NCBI GenBank assembly: GCA_963781345.1
Contig: CAWAFQ010000014.1
Coordinates: 620,001 to 684,000, forward strand
Length of the DNA stretch: 64,000 bases
From: JBBRHQ01 sp963781345
Lineage (GTDB): Bacteria > Actinomycetota > Thermoleophilia > Solirubrobacterales > 70-9
Reading direction: 5' to 3'
In this document: piece after piece, positions 34,293-42,372 of the stretch
Position numbering within the stretch: the stretch's first letter is position 1
How the letters are laid out: the number at the start of each line of letters is the position of its first letter
Notes under the pieces: model-generated
The model's input: the letters and a program-made list of their open reading frames with translations, nothing else
The model's database searches: none
Told to the model about the DNA's origin: nothing
Position numbers and translations under genes: made by a program

Positions 34293-35571
34293 GGAGGTCC
34301 ACTTCACCAACCTGCTGATCGTCGCGGCCGTCGGGTTCAGCGCCCCGCTGATTCTCGGGCTCGCGCCGGGGCTGAGGCTTCCCGCCGTCGTCCTCGAGAT
34401 CGTCGCCGGAATCATCGTCGGGCCGTCCGGGCTGGGCTGGGTCGAGATCGACATCCCGGTCGACGTCCTCTCGGTGATCGGCCTCGCTTTCCTCCTCTTC
34501 CTCGCCGGTCTCGAGATCGACCTGAAGCGGTTGCGGGGCCGCACACTGAAGCTGACCTCACTCGGATTCGTCCTCTCCCTGGCGATCGGCATCGCGGCCG
34601 GCCTCGCGCTGCAGGCGGGCGATTTCGTTTCCTCGCCGCTGCTGATCGGGATCATCCTCACCTCGACTTCCCTCGGGGTGATCGTGCCGGTGCTCAAGGA
34701 CTCCGGCGAGATTGGCTCCGACTTCGGCCAGCTGGTGATCGCCGCCTCCTCGATCGCGGACTTCGGCTCGATCATCCTCCTGACGCTGTTCTTCTCCGGC
34801 GATCCCTCGACCGGGACCGACACCAAGTTGATCCTGCTCGGTGGTTTCGCGGCGCTGATTGCCGCCCTCGGCTTCGCGCTCTCGAAAGCAGGCCGTCTGC
34901 GAACGGTCTCGGCGCTGCTGGTTCGCCTTCAGGACACGACTGCCCAGATCAGGGTGCGTGGCGCCTTCGTCCTCCTCCTGGGCTTTGCGGCTCTCGCCGA
35001 GGACCTCGGCCTCGAGACGATCCTCGGCGCCTTCGCCGCAGGCGCGCTGCTCTCTCTGATCGATCGAGACGAGCAGATGACCCATCCCGAGTTCCGGCTC
35101 AAGCTGGAGGCGATCGGGTTCGGGGTCTTCATCCCGATCTTCTTCGTCTCCAGCGGGGTCAAGTTCGACCTCGACGCGCTCTTCTCGAGCGCTTCGACCG
35201 TCGCCCGGGTGCCGCTCTTCCTGCTTGCCCTGGTTCTGGCCCGCGGCCTTCCGGCGCTGCTCTACAGGGGGACGCTCGGAACCCGCAAGACGATCATCGC
35301 CGGGCTGCTGCAGGCGACCTCGCTGCCCTTCATCGTCGCCGCCACCGCGATCGGCCAGGAGCTCGGGCTGATCACTGTCGCCTCCTCGGCGGCGCTGATC
35401 GCCGCCGGCCTGCTCTCGGTCGTGATCTTCCCGCTGCTGGGCCTCTCGCTGCTGCGCGCAGGCGCGGGCGCAGACGCGCGCCTCCCCAGCGGCGTCGGCG
35501 GCTCAGCGCGCCCAAGCACAGCGATGCCCGTCCTCAGCGTCGAGGACCGGGCACTCTGCGGCGGCCCCTAG
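34288..35571 (+). CDS. CPA2-type cation/proton antiporter membrane protein
   Basis: The protein has about 427 residues and ten or more hydrophobic helices, for example LIVAAVGFSAPLILGLAPGL, VIGLAFLLFLAGLEIDLKRL (the LxGLEID signature of KefB/KefC-type Na+/H+ exchangers) and FIPIFFVSSGVKFDLDAL. There is no C-terminal RCK/TrkA domain; the tail after about residue 400 is short and low-complexity. It should exchange K+ or Na+ for protons. ATG 34288 is chosen over TTG 34279. Confidence 0.9.
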   Translation: MTEVHFTNLLIVAAVGFSAPLILGLAPGLRLPAVVLEIVAGIIVGPSGLGWVEIDIPVDVLSVIGLAFLLFLAGLEIDLKRLRGRTLKLTSLGFVLSLAIGIAAGLALQAGDFVSSPLLIGIILTSTSLGVIVPVLKDSGEIGSDFGQLVIAASSIADFGSIILLTLFFSGDPSTGTDTKLILLGGFAALIAALGFALSKAGRLRTVSALLVRLQDTTAQIRVRGAFVLLLGFAALAEDLGLETILGAFAAGALLSLIDRDEQMTHPEFRLKLEAIGFGVFIPIFFVSSGVKFDLDALFSSASTVARVPLFLLALVLARGLPALLYRGTLGTRKTIIAGLLQATSLPFIVAATAIGQELGLITVASSAALIAAGLLSVVIFPLLGLSLLRAGAGADARLPSGVGGSARPSTAMPVLSVEDRALCGGP

Positions 35572-35593
35572 CCCTCCACCCCACCCCCGGCTG

Positions 35594-35642
35594 GTCGAGT
35601 GGCCGCTTTCCCTCGCATCGCTCAGGGTTTCGTCCACTCGAC
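35594..35642. repeat. 49-nt hairpin element, family A, copy 2
   Basis: GTCGAGTGG and CCACTCGAC arms enclose 31 bases. Its reverse complement aligns without gaps to the element at 19796-19844. It starts 23 bases after the antiporter stop. Confidence 0.8.
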
Positions 35643-35653
35643 CGCGCCCCGGT

Positions 35654-35702
35654 GTCGAGTGGCCGCTTTCCCTCGCATCGCTCAGGGTTTCGTCCACTCG
35701 AC
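35654..35702. repeat. 49-nt hairpin element, family A, copy 3
   Basis: The sequence is identical to the preceding element, exactly 60 bases downstream, so 35594-35702 is a tandem pair. It ends 21 bases before the ccdA start. Confidence 0.8.
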
Positions 35703-35723
35703 CGCGAAGTACCCTTTCCGGGC

Positions 35724-36485
35724 GTGGTCACTGCAGCAGCAAGCACCGATCCGGCGGCAGGTGTCGGGATAATCGCCGCCCTGGCGGCGGGCCTCGTCTC
35801 CTTTCTGTCTCCCTGCGTGCTCCCCCTGGTTCCGGGTTATCTCTCGGCCGTCACGGGGGTCTCGGCGGTCGAGCTGGACCGGGCCGACTGGCGAAGGGTG
35901 CTCGGGCCCAGCCTGCTCTTCGTCGCGAGCTTCTCGGCGATCTTCATCGCCTTCGGGCTGACGGCGACCGCCCTCGGCTCGAGCCTGCAGTCGAACCGGC
36001 TCACCCTGGAAAAGATCAGCGGGGTGCTGATAATCGCGATGGGCGTCTTCTTCGTTGCCGCCGCGTTCATTCCGGCGCTGAACCGCGAGTGGCACGTCGA
36101 TGCGCTGATGGCCAGAGCGGGCAAGGGCGGCCCGATCGTCGCCGGAGCTGCCTTCGCGATCGCCTGGTCGCCGTGCATCGGGCCGACCCTGGGGGCGATC
36201 CTCTCGGCCGCAGCGCTATCGGACTCGGCCGGGCGCGGTGCCCTGCTCCTCGCCTTCTACTCAGCCGGCCTGGCGATCCCCTTCATCCTCACCGCGCTCG
36301 CCTTCTCGAAGATGACCACCGCCTTCGGCGCGGTCAAGCGCCATTACGGCCTGATTATCGGGATCGGAGGAGTGATCCTGATCGCAACCGGCATCCTCAT
36401 CCTCACCGGCGAGTTCTTCCGCCTCAACATCGAGGCCCAGAACTGGCTCAGCCGCCTCGGCCTCGACTTCTGGAACCAAGTCTGA
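35724..36485 (+). CDS. ccdA: Cytochrome c biogenesis / thiol-disulfide membrane protein CcdA
   Basis: The protein has 253 residues and six predicted membrane helices. The two redox cysteines are in FLSPCVLPLVPGYL (first helix) and AWSPCIGPTLGAIL (fourth helix), each with the Cys-x-Pro pattern of DsbD/CcdA. It moves electrons from cytoplasmic thioredoxin to exported thiol proteins, including haem-ligating apocytochromes. GTG 35724 is the chosen start. Its last codons lie inside the left arm of a 60-bp inverted repeat. Confidence 0.92.
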   Translation: MVTAAASTDPAAGVGIIAALAAGLVSFLSPCVLPLVPGYLSAVTGVSAVELDRADWRRVLGPSLLFVASFSAIFIAFGLTATALGSSLQSNRLTLEKISGVLIIAMGVFFVAAAFIPALNREWHVDALMARAGKGGPIVAGAAFAIAWSPCIGPTLGAILSAAALSDSAGRGALLLAFYSAGLAIPFILTALAFSKMTTAFGAVKRHYGLIIGIGGVILIATGILILTGEFFRLNIEAQNWLSRLGLDFWNQV

Positions 36486-36539
36486 GCCGAACCTTACGTT
36501 TCCGCTGCTATCCCGCGCAAACGTAAGTTTCGACGGGCG
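36480..36539. repeat. 60-bp perfect inverted repeat, left arm
   Basis: This arm is an exact reverse complement of 36929-36988. It contains an internal hairpin CTTACGTTT (36493-36501) and AAACGTAAG (36519-36527) with a 17-base loop. The ccdA stop codon lies within it. Confidence 0.9.
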
Positions 36540-36569
36540 GAGCGCGGCGCGGCGCGTTCGGCGGGGTGA

Positions 36570-36863
36570 TTAGTTGACGCCGGGGGTGGCGGGGGCCGGT
36601 GTCACCGTTTCGACCTCCTCGCCGATCGCCTCGGTCTCCTCTAGCCCCTCACCGCCGAGCTCACGTGAGCAGACGATGCGGAAGCGGCCGGTTCCGATCT
36701 CGGCGTCCGGAACCAGCGGCAGACCCCTGATCTGATCCCATCCAAGGCGCTCGAGCTCGAACGGGTTCATCCGCACCTCCGCCGCCGGGAACGGGCAGTT
36801 GGAGTTGTGCTGGTCTATCGCCCGCGAGATCGCTTCGAGGTTCTTTGCCTCGGCGCTTGCCAT
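36570..36863 (-). CDS. Small conserved hypothetical protein between inverted repeats
   Basis: The protein is 97 residues. FPAAEVRMNPFELERLGWDQIRGLPLVPD and GRFRIVCSRE are the structured parts; the C-terminal 30 residues are Glu- and Pro-rich (EETEAIGEEVETVTPAPAT). It is cytosolic and of unknown function. The phrase 'MNPFELERLGWDQIRGL' looks conserved and may mark a small actinobacterial family. The gene is enclosed by a perfect 60-bp inverted repeat, with ccdA on one side and dinB on the other. Confidence 0.75.
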   Translation of the reverse strand: MASAEAKNLEAISRAIDQHNSNCPFPAAEVRMNPFELERLGWDQIRGLPLVPDAEIGTGRFRIVCSRELGGEGLEETEAIGEEVETVTPAPATPGVN

Positions 36864-36928
36864 GCCCCGAAGTCTACGTCCGTGCGCTGCCTCCTGGCGT
36901 TGCTGAGGGCCCCCTGATCTGCACCCGT

Positions 36929-36988
36929 CGCCCGTCGAAACTTACGTTTGCGCGGGATAGCAGCGGAAACGTAAGGTTCGGCTCAGAC
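36929..36988. repeat. 60-bp perfect inverted repeat, right arm
   Basis: Exact reverse complement of 36480-36539, with the same internal CTTACGTTT/AAACGTAAG hairpin (36941-36975). It lies between the start of the small hypothetical gene and the dinB start at 37076. Confidence 0.9.
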
Positions 36989-37075
36989 GCTGCAGGTGGG
37001 GCGGCCGCCCGCGGAGGCCTCTGCGACTCCGCAGCCTTGCAGCGGAGGCGCCTGCGCGGGGCGTAACGTTGCCGC

Positions 37076-38161
37076 GTGCCCTATGACGGCTGGCCTCGTG
37101 TCTTCGCCCACCTCGACATGGACGCGTTCTATGCCTCGGTCGAGCTGCAGCGCCGCCCCGAGCTTCGCGGCAAGCCCGTCGTCGTCTGCGGGTCGGGGCC
37201 GCGGGCGGTCGTCACCACGGCCAGCTACGAAGCCCGCAAGCTGGCCGGGATTCACTCGGCCATGCCTGCGGCGACCGCGCGTCGCCGGCTGCCGGACGCG
37301 ATCTACATCAAGCCCGATTTCGACGCCTACAGGGCGGCGTCGCGCGAGGTGATGGCCGTCCTGCGTTCGGGCGCCGAACTGGTCGAGGTCGTGGGCCTCG
37401 ACGAGGCCTTCGTCGACCTAACCGGGCTCTCCTATCCAAAGGCTGCGATGCGGCGGATTGCCACTGAGATCTGCGACCGGACCGGGCTGACCTGCTCGAT
37501 CGGCATCGCCGAGAACAAGCTGCTGGCCAAGATCGCGAGCGAGCTGGGCAAGCCGGCCGGCTTCACGGTGCTCTCGCGGGAGGAGGCGTTGGGGCGCTTT
37601 GCCGCCGACTCGCCCGGCCTGATCCCCGGAATCGGCCCGAAGACGGTCGCCAGGCTCGAGACCCTGGGTATCCGCACCCTCGCCGATCTCCGAGCCCGCG
37701 ACGCGTCCTCCCTCGCCGCGACGTTCGGTGAGCGCACCGGCCCGTGGCTTCGCCGGCGTGCCCACTTCGAGGACTCGAGCCCGGTGACCGAGGTTCGCGA
37801 GACCAAGTCGCAGTCGGCGGAAACGACCTTCGACACCGATATCTCCGACCCGGCGGCGATGGAGTCGGCGCTCGCCAAGCTCTCGGCCGAGCTCTGCCGG
37901 CGGCTTCGGGGCCGCGGCCTCGCCGGGCGCAATGTCGCGATCAAGGTCCGCCTCGACGACTGGACCAACGCGACGCGTTCGCGCATGCTCGACGGGCCCA
38001 CCAACGAGGTCGAGGTGGTCGCCCCCCTTGCCCTCGAGCTGCTGCGCGAGTACGCCCCGCCGCGGCCGGTGCGCCTGCTCGGCGTCCGGGTCGCCGCCTT
38101 CGAGGACGGAACCCGTGACGCCGAGACAGACGACCAGCTGCGGCTCGGCATGGACGCCTAG
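37076..38161 (+). CDS. dinB: DNA polymerase IV (Y-family)
   Basis: The protein has 361 residues. The palm domain has HLDMDAFYASVE (first metal Asp) and VVGLDEAFVDL (second Asp-Glu pair; usually SIDEAYLD). A helix-hairpin-helix segment IPGIGPKTVARLETLGI and the little-finger domain follow. It copies damaged DNA without proofreading. It lacks a beta-clamp-like QL-x-LF tail that I can recognise; the last residues are DDQLRLGMDA, which may serve. GTG 37076 is the start. Confidence 0.93.
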   Translation: MPYDGWPRVFAHLDMDAFYASVELQRRPELRGKPVVVCGSGPRAVVTTASYEARKLAGIHSAMPAATARRRLPDAIYIKPDFDAYRAASREVMAVLRSGAELVEVVGLDEAFVDLTGLSYPKAAMRRIATEICDRTGLTCSIGIAENKLLAKIASELGKPAGFTVLSREEALGRFAADSPGLIPGIGPKTVARLETLGIRTLADLRARDASSLAATFGERTGPWLRRRAHFEDSSPVTEVRETKSQSAETTFDTDISDPAAMESALAKLSAELCRRLRGRGLAGRNVAIKVRLDDWTNATRSRMLDGPTNEVEVVAPLALELLREYAPPRPVRLLGVRVAAFEDGTRDAETDDQLRLGMDA

Positions 38162-38184
38162 CGCCCGCCTGCTGACCCCACTGC

Positions 38185-39099
38185 CTATCTGCTGGCGAGC
38201 AGAACGCCGAGGTCGGGGAATCCGAGCCTCGACTTGGTCGCCGCGGTGAGGTCGTAGTCGCGGCCGGCGACATAGGGACCGCGGTCGATCACCGGGACGG
38301 TGACGCTTCGCCCGTGGTAGCGCAGCGTCACCTTGCTCCCGCAGGGAAGCGTCTTGTTGGCGACTCCCATGGTGCCCGGCTGCAGCGTGCCGCCGCAGGC
38401 AAGCGCCCCGCCGTAGAGGCCCGGGCCGTAGTAGGAGGCGACGGCCCTGCGGTAGACGGTGATTCGCCGCGAGACGCTGCCGCTGCCCGTCGCCAGGCGG
38501 TTGCGGCCGACGTAGGCCCGCAGCCTGTAGGTGCCGGTGTGGCTCGGCCTCCAGCGCAGGCCATAGGCGCCCTGGCGGCTGGTGGCGTCGCGGACGATGT
38601 CGCCGTGTGGGCCGCGGATGACGACCTTGACGGCCCGGCTCCCGCCCGGCAGAACCCTGCCGCTGAGTCGGATGCCGTCGCCGGCGACGACATCGTGCTT
38701 GGCGACGTGGAACGCCGTCCGCGAACGGACCTTGATCCGGTCGGGCTCTGAAGCACGACCCTGTGCCGGTATCGCACGGAAGACGCCGTTGATCCTGGCC
38801 CTCGACTTCGTCCGGTAGCCGCCCGACCTGTCGGTGTGGACCGTGCGGACGAGCTTCCAGCCCGTGGTTCCGGCCCTGCGGAACTTGATCCGCACGCTGA
38901 CACCGCGATCGGTCGGGGTCCTGCCCCCGAGGGCGAAGCGCTCGCCGTAGCCGAGCGTGCGCCCGGTGGCTGAGAGCTGCGCCGTCTGTGAGGAGTCGGA
39001 GGCGGCGACTGCGCTGCCTATGGATGTGGTGGCGGTTGCAGCGACCAGCAGCATTGCGCCGGCCGCGGCACGCCTGTGCCAGCGACGGTTGCGTCGCAT
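38185..39099 (-). CDS. Secreted RlpA-like (double-psi beta-barrel) cell-wall protein
   Basis: This 304-residue protein has a signal peptide (about 12-33, AAAGAMLLVAATATTSIGSAVA), two immunoglobulin-like beta regions (about 40-205), and a C-terminal RlpA domain (about 218-300). The latter includes ASYYGPGLYGGALACGG and VPVIDRGPYVAGRDYDLT, with the conserved Asp. RlpA-like proteins bind or cleave peptidoglycan glycan strands. A c-di-AMP riboswitch lies directly upstream in its leader, matching the known use of this riboswitch ahead of cell-wall hydrolases in actinobacteria. Confidence 0.9.
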   Translation of the reverse strand: MRRNRRWHRRAAAGAMLLVAATATTSIGSAVAASDSSQTAQLSATGRTLGYGERFALGGRTPTDRGVSVRIKFRRAGTTGWKLVRTVHTDRSGGYRTKSRARINGVFRAIPAQGRASEPDRIKVRSRTAFHVAKHDVVAGDGIRLSGRVLPGGSRAVKVVIRGPHGDIVRDATSRQGAYGLRWRPSHTGTYRLRAYVGRNRLATGSGSVSRRITVYRRAVASYYGPGLYGGALACGGTLQPGTMGVANKTLPCGSKVTLRYHGRSVTVPVIDRGPYVAGRDYDLTAATKSRLGFPDLGVLLASR

Positions 39100-39122
39100 C
39101 TTTGAATCACTCGCTTTCTCAG

Positions 39123-39279
39123 CTGCCTACGGGGTTAGCTGACGGGCTCGCGAGTGCCGGCGCTTCGCCGGAGCAGCCGCTACGGGCGGATCACCGCCCG
39201 ATTCGCCCCTGCCGCCCCGGTATGCGCGGGCGGCGAGTGGTTCCCCCGTTCGCCCCGCACTCGCGGGGCAACTCGGCAG
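39123..39279 (-). ncRNA. c-di-AMP (ydaO-yuaA) riboswitch
   Basis: On the minus strand the leader of the RlpA-like gene begins with CTGCCGAG (39279 downward) and ends CCCGTCAGCTAACCCCGTAG followed by GGCAG (39127-39123). The outer CTGCC/GGCAG arms pair as the P1 stem. Between them are the conserved GAAC, GGGGGAACCAC, GGGGCGAATC and a CCGGCGAAGCGCCGG stem-loop, in the order of the ydaO aptamer. In the known mechanism c-di-AMP binding turns expression off. The aptamer ends about 24 bases before the ATG, so either translation or transcription could be controlled. Confidence 0.82.
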
Positions 39280-39337
39280 ATCGGTTTCGTACGTATGTTC
39301 GTGCCGGAACACCGTAGGAGGGGCATCGCTGCGGCTG

Positions 39338-39353
39338 TGTGACCGCTGTCACC
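39338..39353. promoter_or_regulatory. CRP/Cmr-like site TGTGA-N6-TCACC
   Basis: TGTGACCGCTGTCACC matches the CRP-family consensus TGTGA-N6-TCACA at nine of ten informative positions. It lies about 60 bases upstream of the riboswitch aptamer on the RlpA side and about 95 bases before the wax-ester synthase start. Function is inferred only. Confidence 0.4.
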
Positions 39354-39374
39354 CTGGCGGTCATCTGCACGGAT

Positions 39375-39408
39375 GCGCCCAAACGGCTCTCCAGAGCGGT
39401 TTGGGCGC
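39375..39408. other. Strong hairpin upstream of the wax-ester synthase gene
   Basis: GCGCCCAAAC pairs perfectly with GTTTGGGCGC; one G-G mismatch and a further 5 bp (GCTCT/AGAGC) close a two-base loop. It lies 40 bases before the GTG start of the acyltransferase gene. It could be an attenuator, a mobile-repeat relic, or an operator. Confidence 0.5.
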
Positions 39409-39447
39409 GCAATCCATGCCTGGGTGCGCTTGTGAGAAGATCCCCTC

Positions 39448-40899
39448 GTGAGCGAGGACCGCCTCAGTGGACTTGACTCGTCCTTCCTACACATGGAGCG
39501 TGATGGCGCCCACATGCATGTCGCCTCGACGATCATCATGGAGGGCCCGGCGCCCCATCGCTCCGAGCTTCGCGACCACATCGCATCGCGCCTTCACCTG
39601 GTCCCTCGCTTTCGCCAGAAGCTGCGCTTCGTGCCCTTCGGGCAGGGCCGCCCGGTCTGGGTCGACGACCCCCATCTCAACCTCGAGTACCACATCCGCC
39701 AGACCGCCCTGCCTCCGCCGGGCAGCGAGGAGCAGCTGAGAACCCTCGCCGCGCGGATCTTCTCCCAGCAGTTGGATCGCTCCAAGCCACTTTGGGAGAT
39801 GTGGCTCGCCGAGGGCCTCGAGGGTGACCGCTTCGCGCTGATCACCAAGAGCCATCACGCACTCGTCGACGGCGTCTCCGGGGTGGACATAACCAACGTC
39901 CTCTTCGACACCGCACGCGAGCCCGAGACGCCTCCCGCCGCAGGCCCAGAGTGGCTGCCCCGGCCCGAGCCGAGCGACGCCAAGCTGCTCGCCGACGCGC
40001 TTCTGGAGCGTGCAACCAGCCCCGCCGAGATCGCCCGTGGCGTCCGCGCTGCGCTGCGCGGTCCGCGCCAGGTTGCCGCACAGGCTCTCGGCGGTGCCAG
40101 CGCAGCCGGAAAGATGATCGGCGCCGGCATGTCGGCGCCCCCATCGCCCTTCAACGTCGACATCGGCCCCCACCGGCGCTTCGCCTTCGTCCGCGCCGAC
40201 ATCAACGAGCTCAAGCGGATCAAGAACGAGCACGGTGGCACCGTCAACGACGTCGTGCTCTCGGTCGTCACCGGCGCCCTCGGCAATTACCTGCGGGCGA
40301 GGGGTCACGACACCAGCGAGCTCGAGATGAAGGCGATGGTCCCGGTCAGCGTCCGCGCCGCCGACGAGCACGGCGCGCTCGGCAACAGGGTCGCGGCGAT
40401 GATGGCTCCGCTGCCGGTCTGGTGCGAGGACCCGGTCGAGCGCCTCCATCTGACCACCGCCTCGATGGGTGACCTGAAGAGCTCCGGACAGGCCGTCGGG
40501 GCGCAGCTGCTGACGCAGATGACCGACTTCGCTCCGCCGACGATCGCGGCGCAGGCGGCCCGCCTCACCCCGCGCCAGCGCTTCTTCAACCTCGTCGTCA
40601 CCAACGTGCCCGGCCCCCAGATCCCCCTCTACATGCTGGGGCGCAAGATGGAGGCGATCTTCCCGATGGTGCCGCTGGCCCAGCGCCAGGCGCTCTGCGT
40701 CGGGATCATGTCCTACAACGGCCAGATCAACTTCGGACTGATAGGCGACTACGACGCGATGGCCGACCTCGACAGCTTCGGGCTCGATCTCGAAGGCGCG
40801 ATCAAGGAGATCTCCGCTGCGACTCCGAAGTCGAAGCCGGGCAAAGCCAAGGCCAAGCCAAAGGGCGCGGCGAAGAAATCGCCGGCAGCGACCAGCTAG
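39448..40899 (+). CDS. Wax ester synthase / diacylglycerol acyltransferase (WS/DGAT)
   Basis: This 483-residue acyltransferase transfers an acyl group from acyl-CoA to diacylglycerol or a long-chain alcohol, making storage lipid at the membrane. The active site is HHALVDG, with His136, His137 and Asp141. NVPGPQIPLYMLGRKM and the start motif RLSGLDSSFLHME are also typical. The C-terminus is Lys-, Ala- and Pro-rich (KPGKAKAKPKGAAKK), which may bind lipid or nucleic acid. The start is GTG 39448. Confidence 0.94.
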   Translation: MSEDRLSGLDSSFLHMERDGAHMHVASTIIMEGPAPHRSELRDHIASRLHLVPRFRQKLRFVPFGQGRPVWVDDPHLNLEYHIRQTALPPPGSEEQLRTLAARIFSQQLDRSKPLWEMWLAEGLEGDRFALITKSHHALVDGVSGVDITNVLFDTAREPETPPAAGPEWLPRPEPSDAKLLADALLERATSPAEIARGVRAALRGPRQVAAQALGGASAAGKMIGAGMSAPPSPFNVDIGPHRRFAFVRADINELKRIKNEHGGTVNDVVLSVVTGALGNYLRARGHDTSELEMKAMVPVSVRAADEHGALGNRVAAMMAPLPVWCEDPVERLHLTTASMGDLKSSGQAVGAQLLTQMTDFAPPTIAAQAARLTPRQRFFNLVVTNVPGPQIPLYMLGRKMEAIFPMVPLAQRQALCVGIMSYNGQINFGLIGDYDAMADLDSFGLDLEGAIKEISAATPKSKPGKAKAKPKGAAKKSPAATS

Positions 40900-40955
40900 C
40901 CGCCGCGGCGGCTAGTCGGCCAGCCCACGGGACGGCATCCGCGGGTCGTGCGATC

Positions 40956-41696
40956 GTGCGCGGCCGGATGAGGCGCCCGAACCGCAAGATCGAGACCGAT
41001 GGCCGCACGGTCGAGCTGCGAGTGCGCGAGTCCGGGCGCGCGCGCCGGGCGCGGATCTGGGTGGGCCCCCGGCGCCCGCTGGAGATCGTCGTGCCACCGC
41101 GAACCAGCGATAGGACGATCGACCGCCTGATCGCCTCCCACCGGGGCTGGATCATCGAGAAGGACGCCTGGGCTCGGGAGCAGGCCGAGGGAGCGCGGCG
41201 CCTCGGTCTCGACCGACCGGGGGTCGTCTGGCTCGGCGGGCAGGCGGTCCCGATAGAGCGCCGCGAGGGCGGGCGCTCGGTCGCCCGCCGGCGGGACGGG
41301 CGCGTCCTGGTCGGTGGTTCCGAGGCCGGCGCCGCGGGCGCAATCGAGCGCTGGTATCGGCGCGAGGCGCGGACTCGGCTCGGCGCCCACACCGAGCGTG
41401 CGGCCAGGTCGCTCGGGGTGCGGGCGGGCCGGGTCTCGATCCGCGACCCGCGAACCCGCTGGGGCTCGTGCTCGGCCTCGGGCACGATCTCCTACTCCTG
41501 GCGGCTCGTGCTCTGCCCGCCCGAGGTCCTCGATTACGTCGTCGTCCACGAGCTCTGCCATCTGCGCTTCCACGACCACTCGAGCGCGTTCTGGGGGATG
41601 CTCGGCGGCGCCCGGCCCCGGTGGCGCGAGCAGGCCGGATGGCTGCGCCAGCACTCGCTGGAAATAGGCGACTACGTCCCTCGCCTCAGCGGATAG
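40956..41696 (+). CDS. YgjP/SprT-like metal-dependent hydrolase
   Basis: The protein has 246 residues (GTG 40956, or 242 from ATG 40968). The zinc motif VVHELCHLRFHDHSSAFW has His-Glu-x2-His and a third His, and RWGSCS precedes it, as in the YgjP (DUF45/WLM) group. Its substrate is not established; relatives are putative metallopeptidases. A short gap separates it from the acetyltransferase gene. Confidence 0.88.
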   Translation: MRGRMRRPNRKIETDGRTVELRVRESGRARRARIWVGPRRPLEIVVPPRTSDRTIDRLIASHRGWIIEKDAWAREQAEGARRLGLDRPGVVWLGGQAVPIERREGGRSVARRRDGRVLVGGSEAGAAGAIERWYRREARTRLGAHTERAARSLGVRAGRVSIRDPRTRWGSCSASGTISYSWRLVLCPPEVLDYVVVHELCHLRFHDHSSAFWGMLGGARPRWREQAGWLRQHSLEIGDYVPRLSG

Positions 41697-41744
41697 CCTC
41701 GGTCCGATGCCCGAGCCCGAGAAGCTCACCAGGGTCTAGCCGAG

Positions 41745-42233
41745 ATGGAGATCCGCCCGGCGATTCCCGAGGATGCCGAGGCGATCGCGGCGATCTACAA
41801 CGCCGGCGTCGCCGAGCGGCTGGCAACCTTTCAGGCCGAGCCGCTCGAGCCCGCGGCGTTTGGGGCCCGAATCGCCGCCTCAGAGACGTTCCTCGTGGCC
41901 CTGCGGGATGGAGCGGTCATCGGCGCGGCCTGGGTCAGTGACTACGACCCGGTCCACGACTACTACTCGGGGGTGGGCGAAGTGACCGTCTACGTTGCGC
42001 CGCCCGCCCGCCGCACGGGTGCTGGACGAGCTCTGCTCGAGGGGGTCTGTGCCGAAGCTGCCTCGCGCGGCCGCCATAAGCTGCTCGCGAAGATCTTCTC
42101 CGGCAACGATCCCAGCCTCGCCCTCTTTTCCGCCTGCGGCTTCCGAGAGGTCGGCACCCATCGACGCCACGGCCAACTCGACGGGGAATGGAAAGACGTG
42201 GTCGTCGTTGAGCGGCTGCTCGCCTCCGACTGA
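41745..42233 (+). CDS. GNAT N-acetyltransferase (phosphinothricin-acetyltransferase-like)
   Basis: This 162-residue protein has the GNAT acetyl-CoA loop PARRTGAGRALLEGVCAEA, preceded by VGEVTVYVAP and followed by SLALFSACGFREVGTHRRHGQLDGEWKDVVVVE, the pattern of phosphinothricin N-acetyltransferase relatives. The substrate is unknown. No ATG closer to the YgjP stop is obvious. Confidence 0.87.
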   Translation: MEIRPAIPEDAEAIAAIYNAGVAERLATFQAEPLEPAAFGARIAASETFLVALRDGAVIGAAWVSDYDPVHDYYSGVGEVTVYVAPPARRTGAGRALLEGVCAEAASRGRHKLLAKIFSGNDPSLALFSACGFREVGTHRRHGQLDGEWKDVVVVERLLASD

Positions 42234-42303
42234 CCCGGGCTCCGGCAGACCAGCCGGGAAGAACGGAACCCGCGCCGCTCTGCCGCGTGATACGAGCGCC
42301 CCC

Positions 42304-42352
42304 GACGTGGCCGACCTCGCGCATGCCAGGCGTGCTCCACGTCGGCCACGTC
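42304..42352. repeat. 49-nt hairpin element, family B, copy 1
   Basis: GACGTGGCCGAC and GTCGGCCACGTC are perfect 12-bp arms around a 25-base loop containing gcatgccaggcgtgc. It lies between the convergent ends of the GNAT (42233) and metalloprotease (42451) genes, so it may act as a bidirectional terminator. Confidence 0.75.
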
Positions 42353-42372
42353 CCGAGCGCCCCAGGTTCCCC

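Larger units (their letters stand above)
39100..39447. other. Divergent regulatory gap between the RlpA-like and wax-ester synthase genes
   Basis: No protein gene fits here. The gap carries, from left to right, the ydaO-type riboswitch of the RlpA-like gene, a CRP-like palindrome (39338-39353) and a strong hairpin (39375-39408) just before the GTG of the wax-ester synthase gene. Confidence 0.75.

Noticed and set aside
36480..36988. Insertion sequence
   Set aside because: The enclosed 97-residue protein has no transposase features, and no target-site duplication is evident.
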